From Angustibacter luteus (GTDB lineage: Bacteria > Actinomycetota > Actinomycetes > Actinomycetales > Angustibacteraceae): 64,000 nucleotides of DNA. The translations under genes and the position numbers were made by a program. Positions 1 through 9,360 of this stretch are shown here, one piece after another. Numbering within the stretch: position 1 is the first letter of the stretch; every line of letters begins with the position of its first letter. Below the pieces are notes generated by a model, which ran no database searches, was not told the DNA's origin, and saw only the letters and a list, made by a program, of their open reading frames with translations. The stretch lies in the NCBI RefSeq assembly GCF_039541115.1, contig NZ_BAABFP010000005.1, positions 232,447 through 296,446 on the forward strand, given 5' to 3'.

Positions 1-123
1 GGCCGCGTGGCGGCCGACGTCCCGGCCGCCGACGTCAACCACAGCCGAGTGGTGGAGCTCATCACTGCCGGGCGTTCCGGTGACCTGGGGATCTCCAAGG
101 CCACGGCTGCCCAGTCGGCCTAA
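1..123 (+). CDS. Sugar ABC transporter ATP-binding protein, C-terminal end only (XylG-like)
   Basis: The window opens inside a reading frame that ends at a TAA 45 bases before the XylH-type permease. Only the last 40 residues are visible; they include a VVELITAGRSGDL stretch. That resembles the extreme C-terminus of the double-ATPase subunits (XylG/MglA/RbsA class) of sugar importers. No nucleotide-binding motif lies inside the window, so the assignment rests mainly on position directly upstream of the permease in the same direction, the usual order in xylFGH-type operons. It could be another component of the same importer. Confidence 0.55.
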   Translation, partial: GRVAADVPAADVNHSRVVELITAGRSGDLGISKATAAQSA

Positions 124-168
124 CGCGCGACGCCCTTCAACTCAGCCCCACCCTGCGAGGAGCAGACG

Positions 169-1440
169 ATGACGACGACGTCCAGCGACGAGGCCAGCGT
201 CGCAGGCACCGACTTCAGCGGTGACCAGCGCGCGACGACGGTGGCGGGTGCGACCCGCGAGTACGTCGACAAGCTGCGCGGCGGTGACATGGGAGCCCTG
301 CCGGCCGTGCTGGGCCTCATCGTGCTGTTCCTGGTGTTCACCATCCTGCGCCCGGACACCTTCCCGTCGTTCGGCAACCTGGCGAACCTGACGGTCCAGG
401 CCGGCCCCATCTGCGTGCTCGCGATGGGCCTGGTGTTCGTCCTGCTGCTGGGCGAGATCGACCTGTCCGCGGGTGTGGCAGGTGGTGTGGCCGCCTGTGT
501 GATGGCGATCCTGATCAACGACAAGGGCTGGAGCTGGCCGCTGGCCGTCGTCGGTGGCGTGGCGACCGGCCTGGCGATCGGTCTGGTCATCGGTCTGCTG
601 GTGGCCCGCCTCGGCATCCCGTCGTTCGTCGTGACGCTCGCGTTCTTCCTGGGCCTGCAGGGCATCACGCTGCGGCTGATCGGTGAGGGCGGGACGGTCC
701 CGGTGCGCAACGACGTCATCGTGGGGATCGCCAACAGCAACCTGCCCGTCGTGTGGGGCTGGATCCTCGCGGTCTTCGTGTCGCTGGCCTACGCCGCGAT
801 CCAGCTGCTGCGCCTGCGCATGCAGATCCGGCGTCAGCTCCAGCACCCGCCGTTCGCGCTCGTGCTGGCGCGGGTGATCTCGCTGGCGGTCGTCCTCCTG
901 GCCTTCACCTACGTGCTGAGCGCCAACCGCGCGCGGGTGCCCACGGTCACGGTGGCGGGCATCCCCTACGTCGTCCCGATCGTCGGCATCCTGCTGGTGG
1001 TCTGGACCCTGGTCCTGGGGCGCACTGGGTACGGCCGGCACATCTACGCCGTCGGTGGGAACTCCGAGGCAGCCCGCCGCGCCGGTATCGACGTGCGCCG
1101 GATCCGCATCTCGGTCTTCGTGGTGTGCTCCTCGATGGCTGCCCTGTCGGGCATCATCGCCGCCTCGCGGCTGAACTCGGTGACGCCCGACGCCGGTGCG
1201 GGCAACACGCTGCTGTACGCGGTGGGGGCCGCCGTCATCGGCGGCACGAGCCTCTTCGGTGGCAAGGGCAAGGCGCGGGACGCCGTGATCGGTGGCCTGG
1301 TGATCGCGACCATCGACAACGGGCTCGGTCTGCTGGGTCTGCAGGCGTACGTCAACTACCTGGTGACCGCCGGGGTCCTGCTGCTCGCCGCCTCGGTCGA
1401 CGCGATCTCGCGCCGCCGCCGCAGCGCGAGCGGTATCTGA
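169..1440 (+). CDS. xylH: Xylose/ribose-type ABC transporter permease (XylH-like)
   Basis: Membrane subunit of a carbohydrate uptake ABC transporter, 423 aa. A polar N-terminus of about 40 residues is followed by roughly ten hydrophobic segments. The first third carries the GEIDLSAGV signature typical of BPD_transp_2 permeases of the XylH/RbsC/MglC family. The ATG is preceded by GCGAGGAG at good distance. The gene sits 45 bases after the probable ATPase gene and 49 bases before a ROK regulator on the same strand. Across the two regulators lie xylB and xylA, which supports xylose as substrate, although ribose or another pentose cannot be excluded from sequence. Length fits XylH (about 390-430 aa). 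Confidence 0.85.
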   Translation: MTTTSSDEASVAGTDFSGDQRATTVAGATREYVDKLRGGDMGALPAVLGLIVLFLVFTILRPDTFPSFGNLANLTVQAGPICVLAMGLVFVLLLGEIDLSAGVAGGVAACVMAILINDKGWSWPLAVVGGVATGLAIGLVIGLLVARLGIPSFVVTLAFFLGLQGITLRLIGEGGTVPVRNDVIVGIANSNLPVVWGWILAVFVSLAYAAIQLLRLRMQIRRQLQHPPFALVLARVISLAVVLLAFTYVLSANRARVPTVTVAGIPYVVPIVGILLVVWTLVLGRTGYGRHIYAVGGNSEAARRAGIDVRRIRISVFVVCSSMAALSGIIAASRLNSVTPDAGAGNTLLYAVGAAVIGGTSLFGGKGKARDAVIGGLVIATIDNGLGLLGLQAYVNYLVTAGVLLLAASVDAISRRRRSASGI

Positions 1441-1489
1441 CCGGGGGCGGGCAGTGACGCGGGTCTACCTGCTGAGGGGGGTGTGAGAC

Positions 1490-2809
1490 GTGGCGTCAGC
1501 TCGTCGTCCGGGAACGGGCACGAACCAGGAGGCGGTGCGTCGGCACAACCTGGGCACGGTGCTCGCGCACCTGCACCACGACGGTGAGCTCTCGCGGGCC
1601 GAGCTGACGTCGCGGATGGGTCTGAACCGCAGCACCATCGGCGCGCTGGTCGGCGAGCTCGTCGAGCTCGGTGCCGTCGTCGAGGCGACGCCGGGCGAGC
1701 GGCACGGCGGGCGTCGCCCCGCGGGCCGGCCTTCCCTGGACGTGCGGCCGAGCAGCGACTCCGTGTACGTCATCGCGGTGGACGTCGGGGTCAAGGTCCT
1801 GCAGGTGGCGCGGATCGGCCTCGGTGGCGAGGTGCTGCAGCGGGCCAGCGGCCGGACGCCGGTCTCGCACAGCCCCGCCGCTGTGGCCACCGCGGTCGTC
1901 CGGCTGATCCGGCAGATCGTGGCGTCGGCACCGGCTGACGGCGCCCTGCTGGGCATCGGTCTGGGCGTCCCGGGGGTGGTTCGCGAGCGGGACGGTGTGG
2001 TGCGGTTCGCGCCGAACCTGGGCTGGCACGACGTGCCGTTCGCCCAGCTGCTGCGCGAGCGCATGTCCCACTCGGTCCCGCTGCTGGTCGGGAACGACGC
2101 CGACCTGGGTGTCCTGGCGGAGCACACCCGCGGCGCGGGCGTCGGCTTCGACAACCTGGTCTTCCTGATGGGCGACGTCGGCCTCGGTGGTGGCGTCATC
2201 GTCGACGCCCACCCGCTGCAGGGCATCGGCGGCTACGCCGGCGAGCTCGGGCACCTCATCGTGAACACCCGGGGTCGGGTCTGTCGCTGCGGCAGTACGG
2301 GGTGCTGGGAGACCGAGGTCTGCCTGCCCGCCATCGCCCGGGCGCTGAGGGTGGACGACACCGAGCTCGACCGGGTGATGGACCGGCTGGAGCAGGTCGA
2401 CCGGCCGTCGGCGGCGCTGCGCGAGGTGGGGCGCTACCTGGGGATCGGGTTGGGCAGCGTGGTGAACGTGCTCAACCCCGAGGTGATCGTCCTTGGCGGG
2501 ATCTTCCGCGCGCTGTTCCCGGTGATCCAGGACCAGGCGCTGCAGGCGCTCACGGATGCGGCGCTCGAGGCACCGCGCGAGCAGGTGCACGTCGTCGTGC
2601 CGATGCTCGGCGGTGACGCCGTGCTGATCGGTGCCGCCGAGAAGGCCTTCGAGGAGCTGCTCGCCGACCCGGCGCGCGCGCTGTCCGACGTGTGCCGGGA
2701 CGCCGTCGCGGCCACTGCCGCACCGGAGAACCGTTCCCGGGCCCGCGACGGACTCGTCGGCCAGGGCAGCGCGCCCGGCGATCAGGCCAGGGCGAGCGTC
2801 CCCGCGTAG
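1490..2809 (+). CDS. ROK family transcriptional regulator (XylR-like), first copy
   Basis: Sugar-responsive repressor of 439 aa. Residues about 18-75 form an N-terminal winged helix (LSRAELTSRMGLNRSTIGALV). A ROK kinase-like domain follows, with the zinc signature CRCGSTGCWE and an ATPase-like IAVDVGVKVL start. The ROK domain is typical of sugar-sensing repressors such as XylR and NagC. The GTG start follows a GAGGGGGG Shine-Dalgarno. It is probably transcribed with the xylH-type transporter, so it may control that operon. Its 3' end overlaps by 28 bp the end of the convergent second ROK gene. The C-terminal tail of about 40 residues after the ROK domain is low in complexity. Effector is inferred to be xylose or a related sugar. 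Confidence 0.85.
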   Translation: MASARRPGTGTNQEAVRRHNLGTVLAHLHHDGELSRAELTSRMGLNRSTIGALVGELVELGAVVEATPGERHGGRRPAGRPSLDVRPSSDSVYVIAVDVGVKVLQVARIGLGGEVLQRASGRTPVSHSPAAVATAVVRLIRQIVASAPADGALLGIGLGVPGVVRERDGVVRFAPNLGWHDVPFAQLLRERMSHSVPLLVGNDADLGVLAEHTRGAGVGFDNLVFLMGDVGLGGGVIVDAHPLQGIGGYAGELGHLIVNTRGRVCRCGSTGCWETEVCLPAIARALRVDDTELDRVMDRLEQVDRPSAALREVGRYLGIGLGSVVNVLNPEVIVLGGIFRALFPVIQDQALQALTDAALEAPREQVHVVVPMLGGDAVLIGAAEKAFEELLADPARALSDVCRDAVAATAAPENRSRARDGLVGQGSAPGDQARASVPA

Positions 2810-3978
2810 ACCTCGCCGAGGACGGCGGCGGCCGCGCCGGTGGATGCTGCGTGCAGTCCGAGCGTGCTGAGCGCGACCCGCGAGCTGCTGACCGCCGCGA
2901 CCTGCTCGTCGACGACCGGCAGCAGCCAGTCCCCGAGCGGGACGAACGAGCCACCGAGCACGATGACCTCCGGGTCGAGGGTGGCCGCCAGCACGGCCAG
3001 ACCCGTTGCGAGAGAACGCCCGAAGCGCAGGACGCCGGCCCGGACCGGTTCGTCGTCGGGGCACCGTTCCGCGATCCGCGACGCCACGGTGACCGGGTCG
3101 TGGCTGCCCAGCTCGGCGAAGGACGTGCCGGTCTCGCGCAGCAGCGCCAGCAGCCCGACGGCCGTCTCCCAGCAGCCGGTGCGGCCGCAGGCACAGGGTG
3201 CACCGGCCGCACCCAGGGGGGCGTGGCCGACCTCGCCGGCCAGCCCGTGCGCCCCCCGACGCAGCTCCCCGGCCACCACGACGCCGGCGCCGACGCCGAC
3301 GGTCCCGGTGAGGTACAGCAGGTCCGAGCAGCCGCGGCCGGCCCCGAACGCGGCCTCGCCGGCTGCGGCGCAGTTCGCGTCGTTGTCCACCCGTACCGTG
3401 AGCTCGCCCAGGGCATGGTCGAGGTCGGCGGCGACGTCCCGGTCGTGCCAGTGCAGGTTGGGCGCCTCGATGACGCGCCCGGTGTCCAGCTCGACCTGGC
3501 CCGGGACCGCGAGGGTCAGCCCGAGCACCCGGTGCCCGTCCGCGGTGAGCCGGGCCAGGCTGTCCTCGGCCAGGGCCAGGACGCCGTCGAGTCCAGCTCG
3601 GTCGGACTCGAGCGGGACTTGGCTGCTCAGCACCACCCGGCCGGACAGGTCGAGTGCGGTCGCGGCGAGGTAGCCGACGTTGACCTCGAGGCCGAGGCCG
3701 ACGGTGTCCCGGCCGTGCAGCCGGACCGGCCGCCCAGGGCGCCCCGAGCGGCCGGTGGGTGCGACGTCCGGCTCGGCCGGGCTCTCCAGCACCGCGCCGG
3801 CGCTGGAGAGCTCGGCGACGATCGCCGAGACGGTGGCCTTAGCCAGGCCGGTGCGCTGGGCGATCGCGGCCCGGCTCGCCGAACCGTTGTCCCGCAACGA
3901 CCTGAGCACCAGTGCGGTGTTCTCGCGGCGCAGCCGGTCGGTGGCCGCCGGGGCGCCCGTCGGACCGGGCGACGTCAT
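2782..3978 (-). CDS. ROK family transcriptional regulator (XylR-like), second copy
   Basis: Second ROK repressor of the locus, 398 aa. An N-terminal winged helix (SRAAIAQRTGLAKATVSAIV) is followed by a ROK domain with the zinc signature CACGRTGCWE. It begins only 16 bases after xylA and lies on the same strand, so it is the last gene of a xylB-xylA-ROK operon. That is the classical arrangement for an autoregulated xylose repressor, making it the better candidate for binding the inverted repeat in front of xylB. The two ROK proteins are clearly divergent in sequence, not recent duplicates. Its 3' end overlaps the convergent ROK gene by 28 bp. Confidence 0.85.
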   Translation of the reverse strand: MTSPGPTGAPAATDRLRRENTALVLRSLRDNGSASRAAIAQRTGLAKATVSAIVAELSSAGAVLESPAEPDVAPTGRSGRPGRPVRLHGRDTVGLGLEVNVGYLAATALDLSGRVVLSSQVPLESDRAGLDGVLALAEDSLARLTADGHRVLGLTLAVPGQVELDTGRVIEAPNLHWHDRDVAADLDHALGELTVRVDNDANCAAAGEAAFGAGRGCSDLLYLTGTVGVGAGVVVAGELRRGAHGLAGEVGHAPLGAAGAPCACGRTGCWETAVGLLALLRETGTSFAELGSHDPVTVASRIAERCPDDEPVRAGVLRFGRSLATGLAVLAATLDPEVIVLGGSFVPLGDWLLPVVDEQVAAVSSSRVALSTLGLHAASTGAAAAVLGEVYAGTLALA

Positions 3979-3994
3979 GGCGACGGCGCCGCGC

Positions 3995-5158
3995 TCAGCC
4001 GCGAACGCCGTAGAGGTGCTCGAGCGCCAGCTGGTCCAGGTGCTCGAACGCCATGCCGCGAACGGCCAGCTCCTCGGGGTCGGCCAGGTCGGCCTGCTCC
4101 AGGGCTCGCCAGTCCTCGCCCTCGGCCAGCGTCGGCACCGCGAGCTCGTCCAGGCGCGAGGCGAGCAGCGCCTCCTGCACCTCGGGGTCGGCCCGGAACG
4201 CGAGGGCCTTCTCGCGCAGGATCAGGTAGTTGCGCATGCAGGCCGCGGCGCTGACCCAGACCCCGGCGTCGTCCTCGGTCCGGGACGGCTTGTAGTCGAA
4301 GTGCACCGGGCCGTCGTAGCCGCCGATGAGCAGCGTGTCCACGATCCAGAAGGCGCCGCGCACGTTGCCCGCGCCGAACCGCAGGTCCTGGTCGAACTTC
4401 GGGCCGTTCTGGCCGTTGAGGTCGATGTGGTAGAGCTTGCCCTGCCAGAGCGCCTGCGCGTACCCGTGGGCGGCGTTGACGCCGGCCATCTCCTCGTGGC
4501 CGATCTCGGGGTTCACCCCGACGAGCTCGGGCCGGTCGAGGGTCTCGATGAACGCCAGGGCGTGCCCGACGGTGGGCAGCAGGATGTCGCCGCGGGGCTC
4601 GTTGGGCTTGGGCTCGATCGCGAACCTCAGGTCGTACCCGCGGTCGGTGACGAACTCGCCGAGCAGGTTGAACGCCTCCTGGTAGCGGTCGAGCGCGTTG
4701 GGGATGTCCTTGGACGCGCCGAACTCGGCGCCCTCGCGCCCGCCCCAGCAGATGTAGGTCTCGGCGCCGAGCTCGGCGGCCAGGTCGATGTTGCGCATCA
4801 CCTTGCGGATCGCGTAGCGGCGGACGTCCCGGTCGTTGGAGGTGAAGCCACCGTCCTTGAACACGGGGTGGGTGAACAGGTTCGTCGTCGCCGTGGTCAC
4901 GACCAGTCCGGTGTCGGCCAGGCCCTTGGTGAACCGGTCGATGATCCGCTGGCGCTCGGCCTCGTCGACGCCGAACGGGATGACGTCGTTGTCGTGGAAG
5001 TTGACGCCGTAGGCACCGAGGGCGGCCAGCTCGTGCAGCGAGCGGACCGGGTCGAGCGGCGCGCGGGTGGGCTCACCGAAGGGGTCGCGGCCCTGGTAGC
5101 CGACGGTCCAGAGACCGAACGAGAACTTGTCGGAGGGGGCGGGGGCGGGGATCTGCAT
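3995..5158 (-). CDS. xylA: Xylose isomerase
   Basis: Converts D-xylose to D-xylulose in the cytoplasm, the first step of bacterial xylose catabolism. The 387 aa length and motifs are those of the short actinomycete class I isomerases: [17 protein letters not shown] at the N-terminus, the catalytic histidine in [16 protein letters not shown], the metal-binding KPNEPRGD, and [11 protein letters not shown]. The reading frame stays open far upstream, but the true ATG (MQIPAPAPS) overlaps the xylB stop by one base (TGATG), giving translational coupling to xylB. The second ROK regulator follows after 16 bases. All metal-ligand regions seen are intact, so activity is expected. Confidence 0.97.
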   Translation of the reverse strand: MQIPAPAPSDKFSFGLWTVGYQGRDPFGEPTRAPLDPVRSLHELAALGAYGVNFHDNDVIPFGVDEAERQRIIDRFTKGLADTGLVVTTATTNLFTHPVFKDGGFTSNDRDVRRYAIRKVMRNIDLAAELGAETYICWGGREGAEFGASKDIPNALDRYQEAFNLLGEFVTDRGYDLRFAIEPKPNEPRGDILLPTVGHALAFIETLDRPELVGVNPEIGHEEMAGVNAAHGYAQALWQGKLYHIDLNGQNGPKFDQDLRFGAGNVRGAFWIVDTLLIGGYDGPVHFDYKPSRTEDDAGVWVSAAACMRNYLILREKALAFRADPEVQEALLASRLDELAVPTLAEGEDWRALEQADLADPEELAVRGMAFEHLDQLALEHLYGVRG

Positions 5159-6561
5159 CAGGAGCTCCAGTCGTCGGTGCGATCGCGGAGCCTGGCGTAG
5201 GCCTCGCGGACGTGCGGGGTGGGTTCGGCGTCGAACGTGAGGGGATCGGGCAGGGACCAGGCCGGCGCGGTGTCTGCGCCGGACAGCGCCCAGGCGGCCT
5301 GCCGGGCGGCGCCGAGGGCCACGTACTGGGCGTCGCCAGGGACGACGACGGACCGGCCGAAGACGGCCGGGGCCAGCTCGCGCACGGCCTGGCTGCGGGC
5401 ACCGCCGCCGACCAGGACGATGCGGCCGACCTCGAGGCCGGTGACCTCGACGAGCCGGTCGACGGCGTCGGCGAGCGAGCAGAGCAGGCCCTCGACGGCG
5501 GCCCGCGCCAGGTGCTCCGGTCCGGTCGCCGTGGTCAGGCCGTGCAGGGTGCCGTGGGCGTCGGGGCGGTTGGGGGTGCGCTCGCCGTCCAGGTAGGGCA
5601 GCAGGGTCAGTCCGCCGGCCCCGGCGGGCGCGGACAGCGCTAGCGAGGCAAGGCCCTCGTGGTCGGTGCCCAGCAGCCGGGCCGTGGTGTCCAGCACCCG
5701 TGCGGCGTTCAGCGTGCAGACCAGTGGCAGGAACGCGCCGGTGGCGTCGCAGAAGCCCGCGACCTCGCCGCTGGGGTCGGCGCACGCCGCGCCGGCGACG
5801 GCGGACGCGACACCGGACGTACCGATCGAGACCGCGACATCCCCGGGGCGCAGGCCCAGGCCCAGCGCGGCGGCCATGTTGTCGCCGGTGCCGGGCGCGA
5901 CCAGCGCGCCAGTCGACGTCCGGCCGACCACCTCGGCCGGTGCGGCCACCCGGGGGAGTGCGAACTCGTGCCCGAGGGCGTCCGCGGCGAGGTCGGGCCG
6001 CCACGCGTCGTCCGCGGGCGAGAAGTATCCGGTCCCCGAGGCGTCGCCGCGGTCCGTGGTGGGGTCGTCGGCCCGTCCCCCGAGGTGCCAGGTGAGCAGG
6101 TCGTGCGGGAGCAGCACGCGGCGGACGCGCTCGGCGCGCTCGGGCTCGAAGTCGCGCAGCCAGCGCAGCTTGGTCGCCGTGAACGAGGCGACCAGCAGTG
6201 AGCCGACCGCGTCGGCGGTAGCCTGCGGGCCGCCCCACTCCTGGATGAGCTGGCCAGCCGCGTCGGCGGACCGGACGTCGTTCCAGAGCAGCGCGGGGTG
6301 CACGGCGGTCTCCGTGGCGTCCAGCGCCACCATGCCGTGCTGCTGCGCGCCCACGGCCACGGCGGCGGCGCGGGGGAGCAGGTCGGCGGTGACGGCGTCC
6401 AGCGCCTCCAGCCAGGCCCGCGGGTCGACCTCGGTGCCGTCGGGGTGCGCGGTGGTGCGTTCGTCGACCAAGCTGCCGTCCGCGGCGCGGACGAGCAGCG
6501 CCTTGACGGACTGGGTCGAGGAGTCGATCCCGAGCACCAGGTCGTCGGACGTCGTCGTCAT
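5158..6561 (-). CDS. xylB: Xylulokinase
   Basis: Phosphorylates D-xylulose to xylulose 5-phosphate, feeding the pentose phosphate pathway. FGGY-kinase architecture is complete over 467 aa: N-domain [40 protein letters not shown], then the C-domain with [15 protein letters not shown] and the ATP-site [11 protein letters not shown]. Two ATGs are possible. The one at 6561 is preferred because a -10-like GAAGAT lies exactly 7 nt upstream, as in many leaderless genes here; the ATG at 6570 overlaps that hexamer and has no Shine-Dalgarno. First gene of the xylB-xylA-ROK operon. Confidence 0.95.
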   Translation of the reverse strand: MTTTSDDLVLGIDSSTQSVKALLVRAADGSLVDERTTAHPDGTEVDPRAWLEALDAVTADLLPRAAAVAVGAQQHGMVALDATETAVHPALLWNDVRSADAAGQLIQEWGGPQATADAVGSLLVASFTATKLRWLRDFEPERAERVRRVLLPHDLLTWHLGGRADDPTTDRGDASGTGYFSPADDAWRPDLAADALGHEFALPRVAAPAEVVGRTSTGALVAPGTGDNMAAALGLGLRPGDVAVSIGTSGVASAVAGAACADPSGEVAGFCDATGAFLPLVCTLNAARVLDTTARLLGTDHEGLASLALSAPAGAGGLTLLPYLDGERTPNRPDAHGTLHGLTTATGPEHLARAAVEGLLCSLADAVDRLVEVTGLEVGRIVLVGGGARSQAVRELAPAVFGRSVVVPGDAQYVALGAARQAAWALSGADTAPAWSLPDPLTFDAEPTPHVREAYARLRDRTDDWSS

Positions 6562-6597
6562 GGGAAGCATCTTCGTTCGAGTCGTGAACTAAGTCAA
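6562..6597 (-). promoter_or_regulatory. xylBA promoter with XylR-type operator
   Basis: Reading the minus strand, TTGACT (6592-6597) and GAAGAT (6569-6574) form a -35/-10 pair with 17 nt spacing, and the xylB ATG at 6561 lies 7 nt after the -10. Between the two boxes is an imperfect inverted repeat: TTCGTTCG (6572-6579), AGTCG spacer, TGAACTAA (6585-6592). Six of eight positions match between the arms. The TTAGTT...AACTAA half-site type is like that of known XylR operators. Binding of a ROK repressor here would block RNA polymerase. Seen: the repeats and boxes; inferred: function. Confidence 0.6.
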
Positions 6598-6702
6598 GAC
6601 CACGGGGCGGGGAGAGCGCGCCGAGACGAGGGAAGAGGGGCGCCCGTGGGGCCTCGAGTGCCCCACTCCGCTGACCTGGACGTCCGCGGGCAGGATGGGT
6701 CC

Positions 6703-7002
6703 GTGCCCGTGCAGCTGCTGGACGCCGATCCCGACCCCGAGGTCGTGGACGGCCTCTCTGACGTGCTCGTCGACTGCGTGGCCGGCGGTGCGAGCGTCGG
6801 GTTCCTAACCGGTCTCACGGCGGACGCCGTCGGGCTGGGCCGCACGCTGCTGGTCCTGGACACCGAGACCGGCAGCGACGCCGAGTCGCTGTACGCCCGC
6901 CGGGGGTGGCGTCGAGTCGGGTCGATCGAGGACTTCGCGCTCACGCCGGACGGCGCGCTGTCCGGCACCACGATCTTCAGCAAGCGGCTGGACACCCCGT
7001 GA
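6703..7002 (+). pseudogene. GNAT acetyltransferase remnant with internal deletion
   Basis: A 99-codon frame from a GTG. The N-terminal part ([28 protein letters not shown]) and the C-terminal part (GRTLLVLDTETGSD, LYARRGWRRVGSIEDFAL, TTIFSKRL) both resemble one GNAT family of about 165-180 aa. Everything expected between them is absent: the beta4 strand and the acetyl-CoA pyrophosphate loop (R/Q-x-x-G-x-G/A). The two ends are joined in frame, so the gene looks like a product of an in-frame deletion of some 70-90 codons. The remaining protein could not bind acetyl-CoA. No frameshift is visible, so a retained non-enzymatic role is possible. The stop overlaps the next gene's GTG (GTGA). Confidence 0.65.
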
Positions 7003-7370
7003 CCGACGCCCAGCTGCCGCCGGGCTGGCCAGCGGCGGTCCGCCCGCCCGGCACTCCCGGCTGGCAGCACACCGCCACCGGCTGGCTGCTCGACCAGTGC
7101 CCGTCGGAGTACCGCGCCCACCCCGTGCTGCGTCAGCAGCCCGTCGCCCTGGCCTGGCTGGCGCTGCGACACGTCACGGCCCAGGGGCAGGCGAACACGG
7201 CCGCCCGAGCCGAGGGCCGCGCCGACCTGCGTGAGCACCTCGACCCGGCGGCCCTGGACGCGTTCCTGGTCGCGCTCGACCACGAGCACGCCCGGCTGCT
7301 CGAGCTGCACCGCGCCGTCCGCCTCGTCGGCGACGCGCTGCGCGGCCTGCGGTACGTGCCGAGGTTGTGA
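6999..7370 (+). CDS. Conserved hypothetical protein (123 aa)
   Basis: Small, probably cytoplasmic protein without signal peptide or membrane segment. A proline-rich start with PPGWPAAVRPPGTPGW leads into an alpha-helical body rich in Ala, Leu and Arg (tryptophan near the N-terminus, then RADLREHLDPAALDAFLVALDHEHARLLELHRAVRLVG). No family was recognised. The GTG start overlaps the stop of the GNAT remnant by four bases (GTGA), suggesting translation was coupled to it when intact. dxs follows on the same strand 62 bases later but has its own promoter-like hexamer. Coding bias matches the neighbours, so a real gene is likely. Confidence 0.65.
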   Translation: MTDAQLPPGWPAAVRPPGTPGWQHTATGWLLDQCPSEYRAHPVLRQQPVALAWLALRHVTAQGQANTAARAEGRADLREHLDPAALDAFLVALDHEHARLLELHRAVRLVGDALRGLRYVPRL

Positions 7371-7420
7371 AGACCGCCACGCTCCGGGTCGCCGTGCGCG
7401 ACGCGAGCGCGGCCCGCACC

Positions 7421-7432
7421 TAGACTGGCCGG
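7421..7432 (+). promoter_or_regulatory. Leaderless promoter of dxs
   Basis: TAGACT (7421-7426) fits the actinobacterial -10 consensus TANNNT and is followed by GGCCGG and then directly the dxs ATG at 7433. There is no Shine-Dalgarno. The geometry predicts transcription starting at or next to the A of the ATG. Confidence 0.55.
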
Positions 7433-9343
7433 ATGCTCCTCGAGACCATCAAGGGGCCGCGCGACGTGCAGCGGCTCAGCCGCGACGAGGCCAAGGCGCT
7501 CGCCGGTGAGATCCGCACCTTCCTGGTCAGCGCCGTCGCCCGGACCGGTGGTCACCTCGGCCCCAACCTCGGGGTGGTCGAGCTCACGATCGCGATCCAC
7601 CGCGCGTTCGACTCCCCGCACGACACCGTCGTGTGGGACACCGGCCACCAGTCCTACGTGCACAAGCTGCTGACCGGCCGGCAGGACTTCAGCGGGTTGC
7701 GCAGCGCCGGCGGGCTGTCCGGCTACCCCTCGCGGGCCGAGAGCGAGCACGACGTCGTCGAGAACTCGCACGCCACGACGTCGCTGTCCTGGGCGGACGG
7801 CATCGCCCAGGCGTACCGGCTGCGCGGGGAGCACGACCGGCACGTCGTCGCCGTCATCGGGGACGGCGCGCTGACCGGCGGCATGGCCTGGGAGGCGATC
7901 AACAACATCGCCGCGGACAAGACCCTGCCGCTCACCATCATCGTGAACGACAACGAACGCTCCTACGCTCCCACCACCGGCGGCCTCGCCCAGCACCTGG
8001 CCACGCTGCGCACCACCCGCGGGTACGAGCGGTTCCTCGCCTGGGGCAAGCAGACCCTCGGCCGCACCCCCGTCGTCGGCAGCGCCATGTACGACACGCT
8101 GCACGGGGTCAAGAAGGGCCTGAAGGACATCGTGGCCCCGCAGGGCATGTTCGAGGACCTCGGGCTCAAGTACGTCGGCCCCGTGGACGGTCACGACATC
8201 GAGGCAGTGGAGAAGACGCTGCGCCAGGCGCGGACCTACGGCGGCCCGGTGCTCGTCCACGTCCTCACCCAGAAGGGGCGCGGCTACGCGCCGGCGCTCG
8301 CGGACGAGGGTGACCGCTTCCACGCGGTCGGCCCGATCGACCCCGAGACAGGTGAGGCCGTCGCCAGCTCCGGCGTGCCGTGGACCGACGTCTTCGAGGA
8401 CGAGCTGGTCCGGATCGCCCGCCGCCGCCAGGACGTCGTCGGCATCACCGCCGCGATGTGCATCCCGGTCGGCCTGGCAAAGTTCCAGGCCGAGTTCCCG
8501 CAGCGCGTCTTCGACGTCGGCATCGCCGAGCAGCACGCCGCCACCAGTGCGGCCGGGATGGCCTTCGCCGGGCTGCACCCCGTGTTCGCGGTCTACGCCA
8601 CGTTCCTCAACCGCGCGTTCGACCAGCTGCTGATGGACATCGCACTGCACAAGGCCGGCGTCACCTTCGTGCTGGACCGGGCCGGTGTCACGGGCCCCGA
8701 CGGCGCCAGCCACCACGGCATGTGGGACCTCTCGCTCCTGCAGGTCGTGCCCGGCATCCACGTGGCCGCGCCGCGCGACGCCGCCCGGGTCCGCGAGGAG
8801 CTGCGCGAGGCGCTGGACGTCGCCGACGCCCCGAGCGTGCTGCGCTACTCGAAGGGATCCGTTCCGGCCCAGGACATCCCGGCGGTCGAGCGGGTGGGCG
8901 GCGTCGACGTCCTGCACCGCAGCGCGTCCGCCGACGTCCTCGTGGTGACCGTCGGGCCGATGGCCGGCATCGGCCTGGACGTCGCGCACCGGCTGACCGC
9001 GCACGGCATGGCCGCCACCGTCGTCGACCCGCGCTGGGTGCTGCCCGTCGACCCGGCCCTGGTCGAGATGGCCGGCCAGGTGCGGCTGGTCGTCGTCATC
9101 GAGGACGGGTCGAGGGTCGGGGGTGTCGGCTCGCGGCTGGCCCAGGAGGTCACCGACGCCGGTCTGGGCACGCGCGTGGTCGCATTGGGTATCCCGCCGC
9201 ACTTCCTGGACCACGGCGACCGAGGCGCCATCCTGGCGAGCCTCGGCCTGACCGGTCAGGACGTGACCCGCCGGGTCGTCGAGGAGCTGGCCCGGCTGGA
9301 GCCGGCGATGGACGGCACCCCGGTCGTCGAGGACAGCCAGTAG
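7433..9343 (+). CDS. dxs: 1-deoxy-D-xylulose-5-phosphate synthase
   Basis: First enzyme of the MEP isoprenoid pathway: condenses pyruvate and glyceraldehyde 3-phosphate using thiamine diphosphate. The 636 aa length is normal. Three domains are recognisable: a TPP domain with [15 protein letters not shown] and the [16 protein letters not shown] metal/TPP motif near residue 143; a pyrimidine-binding domain with [10 protein letters not shown] and [15 protein letters not shown]; and a C-terminal transketolase-like domain. The start [16 protein letters not shown] is the usual actinobacterial N-terminus. It is on its own transcript, with a convergent Imm-5-like gene ending 17 bases downstream. Confidence 0.97.
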   Translation: MLLETIKGPRDVQRLSRDEAKALAGEIRTFLVSAVARTGGHLGPNLGVVELTIAIHRAFDSPHDTVVWDTGHQSYVHKLLTGRQDFSGLRSAGGLSGYPSRAESEHDVVENSHATTSLSWADGIAQAYRLRGEHDRHVVAVIGDGALTGGMAWEAINNIAADKTLPLTIIVNDNERSYAPTTGGLAQHLATLRTTRGYERFLAWGKQTLGRTPVVGSAMYDTLHGVKKGLKDIVAPQGMFEDLGLKYVGPVDGHDIEAVEKTLRQARTYGGPVLVHVLTQKGRGYAPALADEGDRFHAVGPIDPETGEAVASSGVPWTDVFEDELVRIARRRQDVVGITAAMCIPVGLAKFQAEFPQRVFDVGIAEQHAATSAAGMAFAGLHPVFAVYATFLNRAFDQLLMDIALHKAGVTFVLDRAGVTGPDGASHHGMWDLSLLQVVPGIHVAAPRDAARVREELREALDVADAPSVLRYSKGSVPAQDIPAVERVGGVDVLHRSASADVLVVTVGPMAGIGLDVAHRLTAHGMAATVVDPRWVLPVDPALVEMAGQVRLVVVIEDGSRVGGVGSRLAQEVTDAGLGTRVVALGIPPHFLDHGDRGAILASLGLTGQDVTRRVVEELARLEPAMDGTPVVEDSQ

Positions 9344-9360
9344 CCAGCAGGCGAGTCGGC

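Noticed and set aside
142-1041. Long open frame on the minus strand opposite the xylH-like gene, and many similar ones through the window
   Set aside because: GC-rich third positions keep other frames open. These translations are low-complexity (His/Arg/Asp/Pro-rich), show no family motifs, and lie opposite clear genes.
5156-6238. Longer xylA frame reaching into xylB
   Set aside because: The added residues are Arg/Pro-rich noise from the opposite frame of xylB; the ATG overlapping the xylB stop gives the standard xylose isomerase N-terminus.
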